Positions 10,240 to 19,600 of a stretch of 57,500 bases of DNA are shown piece by piece. The DNA is taken from positions 303,960 through 361,459 of the forward strand of contig CAUYUJ010020281.1 of the NCBI GenBank assembly GCA_963575745.1. Reading direction: 5' to 3'. Origin of the DNA: Prorocentrum cordatum. Lineage: Eukaryota; Sar; Dinophyceae; Prorocentrales; Prorocentraceae. The notes below the pieces were generated by a model that made no database searches, was not told where the DNA came from, and was given only the letters and a program-made list of their open reading frames with translations. Numbering within the stretch: the stretch's first letter is position 1; every line of letters begins with the position of its first letter. The translations under genes and the position numbers were made by a program.

Positions 10240-11378
10240 ACCGCAGCGGCAGCCGCGGCTCTGGCCTTCTTGGCGTCGGGGCCTGACCCTGGATCCTGGC
10301 CATGCCCTCCGCGACCTGCTGCAAGGCCGCAGCCAAGCGGGCAAGGCCCTGCGTCTGGTCCATGTCCGCAGTCTCGCCGTCCTTGGGCTCATCCAACTCA
10401 GCAGCTGCCGGAATAGGTACATGTTGTCCATCAGCGATGGCCTTGGACTCTGCCTTGACCTCCGCAGCTGGCTCATCAGGTTCTTCTGGCTTCTCTCCAA
10501 CGGCTGGGAAACCTGAGGGGTTCTCTTGCATAGGCTTGCCCTTGCCCATGCCCTTGGACTGCGACGCGAGATCGATCTGGTGCTTGCGCTGCGTGGTGTC
10601 GAACATTTGGGCGAGCTCAGACAGACACCTTGGCGCGCAGCTCTGGGGGGGCTTCACCCCCCTCTGGCATCCTGGCTGCCAGCATTCCTTGGAGCATGGT
10701 GAGCACATCCTCGTCCTTGGAGGCCTCAAACACTGCCGCTTGGGTAGCCATGTTGAGCTGAGACTCCAATACTTGAACTTCTTTAGTATTGACTTCAATC
10801 TCTGCGGCCAATTACCATGCTTCTCGCTGGACTGGACGATGATGTCAACCAGTTCGATCGCTTCCTGCTTCTGTGCCTCGAGCTTCTGGCGCTGTACCGA
10901 CAGCTGGTCCGATAATGACTGCGCCTGTTGCTCCAGACTCTTGGCGGATAGCACCTGCGCCTTGGCCTGCTTCAGCTTGGCCTGCTTGAGCTTGGCCAGC
11001 TTGTTCTTCTCCTTCTGGCTTCCACTTCTTCGAGAACGTGACCTGCGCTTGTGCCAGGGCGACAGGATCTTCTTTGACTCCGTCCTCTTCCGCGAAGGCA
11101 GCCGTGGGTCGACCTCCTCCGCGACCGAGTCCTGGTGAGTGGTCTGGTCCACGGGAACTGTTCCTCCAGCGGCCAGGCTTGGCGGGGGTCTCGAGAACGT
11201 CAGGCCGAACATCTGCGGCCCCACCTCCACCACCTCCTGGCTGATCAGAGGCACCTGGATCAGCACGCTTGGAACGACTGCCACACTGAGTGCAATGGCG
11301 AGCTTGCGGAGACATCCACGCCCACCCTTTGCATCCACGCTTGGCGCACACGAGGTACTTCCTCTGGGACGACGACAT
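10240..11378 (-). pseudogene. LINE-A ORF1, zinc-ribbon and coiled-coil protein (frameshifted)
   Basis: The start is the ATG at 11378-11376 (- strand), 208 nt after the spliced-leader relic, giving MSSSQRKYLVCAKRGCKGWA. Two Cys pairs (CAKRGC and CTQCG) form a zinc-ribbon-like module in the first 35 residues. A low-complexity Gly/Pro linker follows. In a second frame comes a Lys/Gln/Ala-rich coiled coil (KQAKAQVLSAKSLEQQAQSL, about 11000-10850). In a third frame comes ESQLNMATQAAVFEASKDED (10811-10617), then an acidic region in the second frame again. At least three frameshifts break it. The presumed role is RNA binding in the LINE RNP. Confidence 0.7.
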
Positions 11379-11585
11379 CTCTTGTAACCCGAGCGCGGCC
11401 GCGCACACAAGAAATGGGCCCAGACGGCAGTGGCGGTGAGAGGCGTGATGCTGCTTTGGCCTGGGGCGAACCAGGCAGGCAAGGGGGCTGAAAAGGCCAC
11501 GGGGGGCACAGGCTTGAGCCCCAGCTCCCAGGGCCTGACCTGGAAGGCAATGCTGAGTCCTGCACCTCCCGCGGTGTGCTCAGGA

Positions 11586-11611
11586 CTTGAGCCAAAATGG
11601 CCTGAGCCAAA
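11586..11611 (-). other. tandem spliced-leader relic at LINE-A 5' end
   Basis: On the - strand, 11611-11586 matches the 3' 11 nt of the dinoflagellate spliced leader joined directly to its 3' 15 nt (CCATTTTGGCTCAAG), with one mismatch in 26 positions. This is the junction expected when a leader is trans-spliced onto the internal CCGTAG acceptor of an older leader relic. It implies two rounds of trans-splicing and reinsertion. It lies 208 nt before the ORF1 start. Confidence 0.8.
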
Positions 11612-11660
11612 GAAGGAGGAGGAGGAGGAGGAGGAGGAGGAGGAGGAGGAGGAGGAGGAG
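11612..11660 (+). repeat. GGA tract abutting LINE-A 5' end
   Basis: AAGAAGGAGGAGG leads into pure (GGA)n. In LINE-A orientation this is (TCC)n immediately upstream of the spliced-leader relic, the same arrangement as at LINE-B. Confidence 0.9.
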
Positions 11661-12565
11661 GCTGTCACGGCCTTTCCTCCGAAGCCGCCGCGCGTCGGCG
11701 GCCGCAGGGCGGCCCCGCCGCCGCAACCCGCCTCGCATGTGGCCTGGTGCAGCTTGCACGCCCTTCGTGCGCGCCACGGCGCTGGGCGACGCCGGCGCCA
11801 TGCGCACCCCGCGCTCGCCGGCGTGTGGAGAGCGCCACACCGCGGCGAAGCCCGTGCGACGCTACGGCCGGGGCGCCCCGCGGGCGCCGCCTGTAACGCT
11901 GGGAGCACCGCAGGCAGCCGACCAGCTCACGCAAGGTTCCCGTCGTGCGCCAACGCGGCAGCGAACCCTCTGCTGGCGTTCAGGGTTGAATGCCGCCAAT
12001 GGCGAGGAATCGGCCGATGCGGAACGGCTTGGTCATTGGAAAGCTGCCGATCGTTCACGGTTGAACGATCCACGCGGTGCCAGAATCCATCGCCAGAGTC
12101 GTCACGACACGAATCCGCCGCACCCGCACGTCGAGCACAGGCACGACACAACAAGATCCCGATGAGCTTGGCGTTCTCGTCCTACATCTTCGCCAGTCTC
12201 CCGATTTCTTCGGAGGGTCTCCAGAAGGCGCTCCCTTCTTTTCGGTGGGACCGGCGACTATCGAAGGATGCCTTTCCTCTGGAGTCGGCCAGACCTGTTG
12301 ACGTGCAGCACCAACAGCCTCTCGGCGATGCGCTTGCCGCCTGGCGCTCTCGTCCTCTGCTGGGGCCACCTCGGCAGCCGGGTTGCGCGGTCCGCCGGCC
12401 GACGAGCCCAGCGCCGGCGGGTCTTCTCCTCCGCGGTGCTCGGCCGCCCGAAGCGCGCAGAAGCTCTGCGGCTCTCGCCGAGTAGGCGCACCTGGGCAGC
12501 GCGGGCCGGCGCGGGCGCGGCGGTGCAGCCGGGCGGAGCCGAGATGCCCACGGACGACGAGAAGT
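11661..12565. other. intergenic, GC-rich, no gene recognised
   Basis: Long open frames exist on both strands because of high GC and few stops. None has a recognisable motif. TTCACGGTTGAACGATCC near 12055 is a weak local inverted repeat. Confidence 0.4.
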
Positions 12566-12685
12566 GGGAGGAGGAGGAGGAGGAGGAGGATGAGGAGGAC
12601 GGGTCGGTGGAGGAGGCACAGGAGGAGGATGGTGAAGGGGGATCGGCGGATGAGGATGAGGATGAGGATGAGGATTAGTATGAGG

Positions 12686-12719
<34 letters not shown>

Positions 12720-12890
12720 TGAGGAGGCATGTCAGTTTTCTGATTCCCACGTGCGTGCCTTTGCGCACCGCCTCTAAGCACCGATAACTAGAACACAGAG
12801 GAGGCGTGATATATTGTAGGGGAGGAGGAAGAGGAGGAGGATAACTAGGAGAAGCTGGGGCAGGAGCAGGAGCAGGAGCAGCGTTGACCT
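12566..12890 (+). repeat. GGA/GAT/CAG-type simple-repeat block
   Basis: GGA triplets (12566-12600) pass into GATGAG repeats (12645-12676) and GAGCAG repeats (12690-12724). A second patch of GGA and GGAGCA repeats lies at about 12820-12885. Confidence 0.85.
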
Positions 12891-14280
12891 GTTGGCTGTA
12901 TAACACTCTACATGTTACAATATCGTTTCATTAGTGGTGACGCCCCGAGGCTTGCACCTCAGCAGCAGAATTGGGTAGGCCTGTCATGACCATGCCTTGC
13001 GGCATCTGGAAGGAATAACCAGGACCAGTAGCAGGTGGGGTATCCGAGAGCGGTATTAGATGGGAGAGGAGGAGGGGTATGGCGTGTCTCAGCCAATATG
13101 TTCATAGAAATCAGTCTTGCTCTCCATGTTTCCCCTTTGTGTGCAACTATGTCCCGCGCGATTGATTCAGCTCCCCGCAAGAACAGAGGCGAGTGAGGAT
13201 GCAGATCCGCCACGATTCCGCCGACTGGTCTTCCATGGGGCAACTCGGCCGAAAGGGCGAGACAATGTGCTCCTGTGCGCGGGTCCTCATTGCGATTGGC
13301 TCGCTCTCGAAAGCACGTGGGGTGTAGCGCGCGCTTCGCCCACTTACGGCCGGGTGGGCTCGCCGCGTATGGTGACTGGTTTGTTTTTCGATTGCGGTGT
13401 CAGTGCCGCTGTTGCTTAGAGCCTCCGTAGAGCTCCGGCTGCCGGGCAACGCCGCGCCCCACCTCTGGCCGTAGTGCACCGGCACGAGCTGGGCATCTCC
13501 CTGGGGCTTCGCGGCCCAGGCTGGAGAGGCTGTGCTTTTCACCGGTTACAGAGGGTGCGGTTACGCCTGGGTGCGGTTTGCGATTGGTGCCGTCGGGGCT
13601 TCTTAGGGGCCACCTCGTTGCACCAAAGGTTTGCTGAGCTCTCGTCGGGGCGCGGCGGAGATATCTGTCGAGGTCCTCACCCGCCCTCTGAGCTTTCGAC
13701 CCCATCGCAGGGACCGCCATTTCTTCGCGGGACTGTTTTTTCGCCCTCCTCTCTCCTTTCCCTCTCGCTCCTCGTTTTCGGCCCGCCTTGCCTCACCTCG
13801 AGGCTGCGGATGTGGCTGAATAAGAGTATTTTTCACGTGCCTTTTAGACACACGGCGTCTTCCTTGCTTGGTGCTGGAAGAAAATCCCAGACTTCCGAAT
13901 CTCGCTAAAGCGCTTTTGATGTTTCATCGCTGCTCAGGAGGCCCAATCTTGGGGGCCTTTCCGCCAGAACCCCCTTGCACACATACCCCGAGCTCTTTCT
14001 GGGATGCGCTCAGACATGCACATCCAGGCGCATCCAGTAGTGGCGACGAGTGCGCGCTACCCCCGAAGGCCGAGGACCTGAGGAGGGGGAGGCGTGAGCG
14101 AAGTCAAGACTGCCGGGCCGCCGAAACCGAGGCTGCCAGGTCGTTCTGCTCACCCGGGCGCCCTTCGGGGCCATGCCTTGTCCTTCGCCGCGACTGCCCT
14201 GCCGCCCCCGCCAGCACGGCCAGCCCGTGCGCTGTTGTCTCGAGCCCGCCTCCCCCTCCTCCCCCTTGCCTCTTCTAGCG
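12891..14280. other. intergenic, no gene recognised
   Basis: No domain is recognisable on either strand. Pyrimidine-rich CTCTC stretches occur at 13735-13790. The frames here are short or compositionally biased. Confidence 0.45.
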
Positions 14281-14592
14281 GAGGAGGAGAAGGAGGAGGA
14301 GGAGGAGGAGGAGGAGGAGGAGGAGGAGGTGAAGGAGGACGGTTTTATGATGTTCAGGGGCTTCCTTATGAAACTAGGGTTTAAGGTATTTCTGCTGGCT
14401 TCTGTGGGGTCGTCCTTATTCGTCCTTATTCTCCTTCCCGAGGAGGAGGAGGAGGAGGAGGAGGAGGAGGAGGAGGAGGAGGAGGAGGAGGAGGAGGAGG
14501 AGGAGGAGGAGGTGGAGGAGGAGGAGGAGGAGGAGGAGGAGGAGCTGCAGCAGGAGCAGGAGTAGGAGCAGGAGCAGGAGCAGGAGGAGCAG
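14281..14592 (+). repeat. two GGA tracts, target of the copia insertion
   Basis: (GGA)n lies at about 14281-14337 and again at 14441-14592, ending in GAGCAG variants. The copia 5' LTR starts directly in the second tract, which resumes as GGA-rich sequence after the 3' LTR at 23855. Confidence 0.92.
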
Positions 14593-14596
14593 GAGG

Positions 14597-14776
14597 TGTG
14601 ATTCCAGAAGACTCGCTGCTGTTCTCACTCGCTCTCTGCTGTTGTTGCTCAGCTGTCCAGGGTCTCTCTGCCGCCGCCCGTTTGGCTCTAATAATTTTAG
14701 GGCCCTTGGCTGATTGAGCTACGATCCGCTCTGCGAGCGTTTCCAAACGATAGATCCGCGATCTTTCCATATCACA
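14597..14776 (+). repeat. copia 5' LTR
   Basis: 180 bp, bounded by the 6-bp inverted ends TGTGAT and ATCACA. It differs from the 3' LTR at five positions (four transitions, one transversion). It contains an AT-rich TCTAATAATTTTAGG block that could serve promoter or polyadenylation functions; that role is inference. Confidence 0.95.
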
Positions 14777-14777
14777 G

Positions 14778-14784
14778 TGGTAGC
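14778..14784 (+). promoter_or_regulatory. copia primer-binding site (initiator Met tRNA type)
   Basis: TGGTAGC begins one base after the LTR. It is complementary to the 3' end of initiator Met tRNA (ending GCUACCA), the primer used by Ty1-type elements. The match stops after 7 nt. Confidence 0.65.
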
Positions 14785-14824
14785 TTAAAGCGGGTCTCAG
14801 CTGCCGGCGCTGCGCGCCTCCATA

Positions 14825-15355
14825 TTGTTAGTCACGACGACGCCGTCGTGCACCATCACGGAATCGACGCCCAGCGGCGTCCTGCGAGCCCTCATAGACC
14901 TGAGCATAGCGCTCTACTCCGCCAGCGTCAGCGACGCCAGCACCAACGCCAGCGTCAGCGACGCCAGCACCAACGCCTACTACGCCTACGTCCCTGCCAA
15001 CTCCAACGCCAGCGTCAGCGACGCCAGCGACTACGCATTCGACCCCTACTCCTTCAAGAACGCCAGCGTCAGCGACGCCAGCGACTACGCCTTCGACTCC
15101 AACTCCAAGAACGCCAGCGTCAGCGACGCCAGCTACTCCATCTCCTTTCCGACCCTCAGCAGCGACGACAGCTACTTCTCTTACGCCTGTGTCAGCGACG
15201 CGGCTTACTTCTCCTACGGCGGTGTCAGCGACGCCAGTTACTTCTCCCACGACGGTGTCAGCGACGCCAGCTACTTCTCCTACGACGGTGTCAGCGACGC
15301 CAGCTATTCCCTCTACGCCAGTGTCAGCGACGCGGCCTACTTCATCTTCGACAAG
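14825..15355 (+). repeat. copia leader with SVSDAS-coding repeats
   Basis: About ten copies of a GCCAGCGTCAGCGACGCC-type unit lie between the primer-binding site and the gag ATG. In the gag frame they read ASVSDAS, with Tyr/Ser/Asp spacers that become a regular 11-residue repeat (VSDASYFSYDG) near 15190-15330. The frame is open into gag but lacks an ATG, so the repeats are either an N-terminal extension using a non-AUG start or an untranslated leader. All three forward frames are open over much of the block, which weakens the coding case. Confidence 0.7.
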
Positions 15356-16687
15356 ATGGGGGATAACTTCAACTATGCCAACAACGTCATCCCTACTTGG
15401 AATGGCGACCCAGCCAAATGGAGAGATTACAAGCAGGAGGTCAAACTTTGGAAGCTCAGCGAGAACCTCGCCGTGTCCCACAGTCTCGCGTCGAAGCTCG
15501 TGCTAAGGCTCAGCGGGACGGCACGGAGTGCAGCGCTCAGCATGACGGAGGCGCAGCTGCACCCGGCAGCCGCAGCGGACATTGAAGACGCCGGCGATAA
15601 GAAGCGCAACAGAAATCAGGTCGGCATCGAGAACGTCTTGCAGCACTTGGAGGCCAGCTTAGGTCAGCAGAAGCCAGTGCAGAAGGGCGAGACGCTTGAG
15701 AAGTTTTTCGAGTCGACGCAGCATCACCGACGCAGAGGAGAACGCATGACGGATTGGCTCATCCGTTTCGAGACTGGACTACAGCAGCTACGCGAGAACG
15801 AGGTGGACCTCAACGCGCTGGACGACGTCGCAGGATGGTTCCTGCTGCGGAAGGCCGGGCTCGCAGCGGAACGCCGTGAGCGTGTCGTGGGCAACCTGCC
15901 CGACGAGCGCTATGGCTACCAGCGCGTCCGCGGACTGCTGGTCAGGATGTTCCCGGACATCCACACGTCGGAGCGCCGCGCCCTGCCGCCGAGACCGTGG
16001 AACAACCGGTCGCGCCCACAAGGCGGCTGGCGCAACGCATCCCCCAGCCGTGGAGGGCGCTCTACCAACGTCGTCGACGAGCCAGAAGACGAGAACGACG
16101 AATATCAAGAGGAGGATGACGAGGACGAGGCCGATGTACAGGACATCGTCCGCCAGGAGCTCGAAGCCTTCAGCGCCGAGCTCGAGTCATCCAACGTGGG
16201 CGTCTCCGAGCTGTTCGACGGCGACGACTCCGCCAAGGTCGAAGCTGCCGCGGCGGAGCTTGCCGCCATTCCCGGGGCAATGGCCGCCATTAGATCGGCT
16301 CGGGAGGCCCTGAAGGGCCGCGGCAAGTCGAACAAGTCCGCGACGACCCGCCGACCGACCAAGCTGCAGAGCCGGGTCGACCAGCGCAAGAAGAATTCGA
16401 CGTGCTGGGATTGCGGCGAGGCCGGGCACTGGACAGGGGACAGCCAATGCCCCGCGCTGGGCGCGCGCAAGTTCGCGCCCAAGGACGGTAAGCCCAAGGG
16501 CGGTGGGCGCGGAGGCCGTGGAGGTCGTCCGCAGCGCCAGGCGCACATCACCGAGCGCGACGACCAGGTGGTCCAGTTCGCGGACGAGGAGATCGCCCTG
16601 CACCCGCAGGGCCCCGTGACGCCGCCCCCGGAGGCCTGTGTCTCGGAGCCACCTGCCGAACGTGAACGTCGCGATCGGCAGCGATAA
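15356..16687 (+). CDS. gag: copia gag, CCHC zinc-knuckle nucleocapsid protein
   Basis: I chose the ATG at 15356 because it begins MGDNFNYANNVIPTWNGDP, the usual start of copia-type gag domains. This gives 443 residues; an in-frame extension to 14825 has no ATG. Residues 1-200 are the capsid-like helical region (KWRDYKQEVKLWKLSEN, then ERMTDWLIRFETGLQ). An Asp/Glu-rich spacer follows. The zinc knuckle CWDCGEAGHWTGDSQC (CX2CX4HX6C) lies near residues 350-365 and is followed by a Gly/Arg tail. The protein would form the virus-like particle and bind RNA. The stop is TAA at 16685. Pol continues in the +1 frame. Confidence 0.88.
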   Translation: MGDNFNYANNVIPTWNGDPAKWRDYKQEVKLWKLSENLAVSHSLASKLVLRLSGTARSAALSMTEAQLHPAAAADIEDAGDKKRNRNQVGIENVLQHLEASLGQQKPVQKGETLEKFFESTQHHRRRGERMTDWLIRFETGLQQLRENEVDLNALDDVAGWFLLRKAGLAAERRERVVGNLPDERYGYQRVRGLLVRMFPDIHTSERRALPPRPWNNRSRPQGGWRNASPSRGGRSTNVVDEPEDENDEYQEEDDEDEADVQDIVRQELEAFSAELESSNVGVSELFDGDDSAKVEAAAAELAAIPGAMAAIRSAREALKGRGKSNKSATTRRPTKLQSRVDQRKKNSTCWDCGEAGHWTGDSQCPALGARKFAPKDGKPKGGGRGGRGGRPQRQAHITERDDQVVQFADEEIALHPQGPVTPPPEACVSEPPAERERRDRQR

Positions 16688-19600
16688 GCCCCAGGACGAA
16701 GGCATCGGCGTGGTCGACGTTGCCTGCCTTTTCTGCGTCTCGGGCAAGAAGTGGTACGACAACTACAAGGGCATCCTCACGAGGATGGGCCTCGCCGACC
16801 AAATTCTCGAGGAGCCAGAGGACGAGGTCTACAGGTTCGGCAATGGAGGCACCCTACCCAGCAAGCTGCGCGTCACCGCGCCGCTTGTGCTGTGCGGCCA
16901 GGCCGGCCGCATCGTGTTCAGCGTCGTGGACAGCACCGCGCTCGGCCTGCTCATAGGCCGGGACTTCATCCAGCCTTCCAAGATCGACATCTCGCTCTGG
17001 AAGGGCCAGATCCGCATCGGAAACGCCACCCAGAAGCTCGCCACGAGCGCCGCGGGCCACCCCGCGATCAAGCTGCAGTCAGAGGACTGGCGCGCCATCT
17101 GGGATGCCGGTCGGGGGCACAAGCCCGGTGTGACACGACAGCTGGACAAGACCATGTACATCGAGGTCGAGAAGTCGATCGATCGCCGCGAGAGGAAGAC
17201 GAGGACGGGCGACCCGCCGACGGTCAACAGCACTACCCGTCCCAGCGCGCAGATCGACACCATCAACAACCTCGTTACGAAGAAGGAGCTGAACGTCCCG
17301 AGGCGGCTCCAGCCTCGACGACCGAGGGGATCACGGCTGCTTTCGGCCGTCGCCTCAGCCTTGGTTTGCTGTTCTACCGCAGCACCAGCTCCTAGCCTCG
17401 CGCTTGCTGTGCTGCCGGAGGCTACCTACCCCACGACCTGCGCTACCGAGTCCCTTCAGGACTGCATCGCCTGCGGCGAGACGACCTTCGAGGCCTGCAG
17501 TCATCGGGGTTTCTGCTCGGACTGCGTCTTCGGCACGCCCGTGACCCTGAGTTACGACCAGGACGTCATCACCAGCGACTGCCGCGGACCCGAGGTCAAC
17601 ATCGTGGAGCAGGAGCAGTTACGCGTGAGGACGCTCAAGAAGGGGACGAAGCCGCAGCTGATTGCGGGCGAACGTTCAGCTTTCGTCACCAGCAAGAGCG
17701 GCATCCAGCCGCGCAGGATCGGCCAGGCTCTAACATCCGACCTGGCCAAGTCCACGACCCGATCCAGCCCGACGTCCACGCCAACCAGCACCGTGCTCTA
17801 CGAGTGGCGCTGCAACTCGGACAGCAAGCTCAGCGCAACCTGGAGGAAGAAGGGAGGAGCTGCTGTCAGATGTGGCCTTCCAGGTCTCGACCTCTCCAAG
17901 CAGTTCGTGGTCCAGAAGCTGGAGGGCCGGGTCAGGAAGAACCTTGCCTCAGGCAAGAGCGTGCGAGTTCACGCGGCATTTCCCTGCCAGCAGTGGACTT
18001 CACTACAACGACTCGTCGTCAAGATCGACCCGAGCAAGCTGCCCAAGCTTAAGAAGGATCGGGCGAAGTCGCAGCAGATGATCGGCCTGTTCCTGCAGTC
18101 GATGTCTCGGCTGCGCAAGGAGTTCGGCACTCAGCTCGCCGTCTCATTCGAGTGGTCGAGGTACTGCGACGGATGGGGCCCCGCCAAGAACGCGACCGCC
18201 AATAAGCTGAAGGAGCAGCTTCCGCGCATCGTGGACTTCGATGGCTGCGCGTTCGACCTCAAGACGAAGAAGGGGATCCACATTAAGAAGCCGTGGCGGA
18301 TCATCACCGACCACTTTGGGTTTGACGGCTCGCTCAGGCGCTTCTGCAGCGGGGGACATCCTCACGCGGAAGCCCGCGGTAAGGACGCCAAGCGCAGCGA
18401 GAACTACACGGACAAGCTCGTGAAGGTGCTCGCCGAGCAGCTGCGACGTCCGAACCGACGACCTGTTCGAGAAGCTCACCCTACATCGACGACGAGAAGG
18501 GCAAGCAGAAGGGCGGTTCCAGCCGCTGCAGCCGCGCAGGAGCCAGCGCTCACGGCCGCGGAGGAGCGGACATGTCGGTCCGCAGTCATGCAGCTCCACG
18601 TCAACACTGGGCACCCGTCCATCGATTCGCTTGCGAGAGCTATCCGCGTGACAGGCGGATCGCAGAGGTCCATCAAGATGGCCTTCAACCTCTACTGCGA
18701 GGTATGTGCAGCACATCAGCGACCACTACCTCACCTGCCAGGCAGGATCAGACTGGACAGGGACTTCAACGACTCCATCGGCGTGGACCTTTTCACCCTG
18801 GCCGACTACGCGGGCAACCAGCTGATTTTTCTGAATGTGGTCGACCTGGCCTCAGGTTTTACGATGTGCGGCACAGTCGCATCAAGGCATCCGCCAGTTG
18901 TTTTCGCTCGACTGCTGCAGATTTGGATCGCGCCTTTCGGCGCTCCTCAGCGTGTCATCTTTGACGGAGGAGGTGAGTTTGAGCGCGAGTTATCCAAGGA
19001 GCTCGAGGACATGGGCTGCCGCTTGATGACGACATCTGCGGCCGCGCCGCAGCAGAATGCTACCGTGGAGCGACGTGGAGGCCAGTGTAAGGTGCACGCG
19101 AGGAAGCTGATCGACCAGTTCAGCATCAGGTTCGACCAGACCGCGGTCGCTCACAAGGTCCAGTGGCTGATCGCCTCCGTGTGCTGGGCCATGAACAGCC
19201 AGGTCAACTCCACGGGCTACTCGCCGTGGCAGTGGGTGCTCGGGCGAGGCCTTCGCCTTCCGTGCTGCTTGCTGGACAACGCCGGAAGGCTGTCCCTGCA
19301 CGAGCGCATCGTGTCCGATAAGCCGTTCTCGGAGAGGATCGCCATCATGAAGGCCGCGCAGACCTCCACGCAGCAGCTCAGGTTCAACCAGTCCCTCTCC
19401 AGGGCGCTGCTGGCCCGGTCCCGGGCAGATGGAGCTCAGCACGCCAGCGACGTCTACCAGACAGGCGACCAGGTGTACTACTGGAGGGGCAACGGCAAGC
19501 CCAAGCGCGAATGGGCTTTGCAGTGGCACGGGCCCGGCATGATCATCGGGTTCGAGGGCGCCTCGAACGTCTGGGTCAGCCACCCCTCCACTACCGTGAA

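Larger units (their letters stand above)
5780..11611 (-). mobile_element. LINE-A, decayed non-LTR retrotransposon
   Basis: Read on the - strand, the element runs from a spliced-leader relic (11611-11586) through a zinc-ribbon/coiled-coil ORF1 (from 11378), an apurinic-type endonuclease (about 10208-9140), a reverse transcriptase (about 8900-7390) and an RNase H domain (about 6906-6160). It ends in a short Cys-containing tail (WRCRLC near 5945). Every ORF is broken by frameshifts, so it is an inactive copy. The order ORF1, endonuclease, RT, RNase H is typical of LINEs of the I/jockey-like groups. The 5' end abuts a GGA tract; I cannot place the 3' end precisely. Confidence 0.85.
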
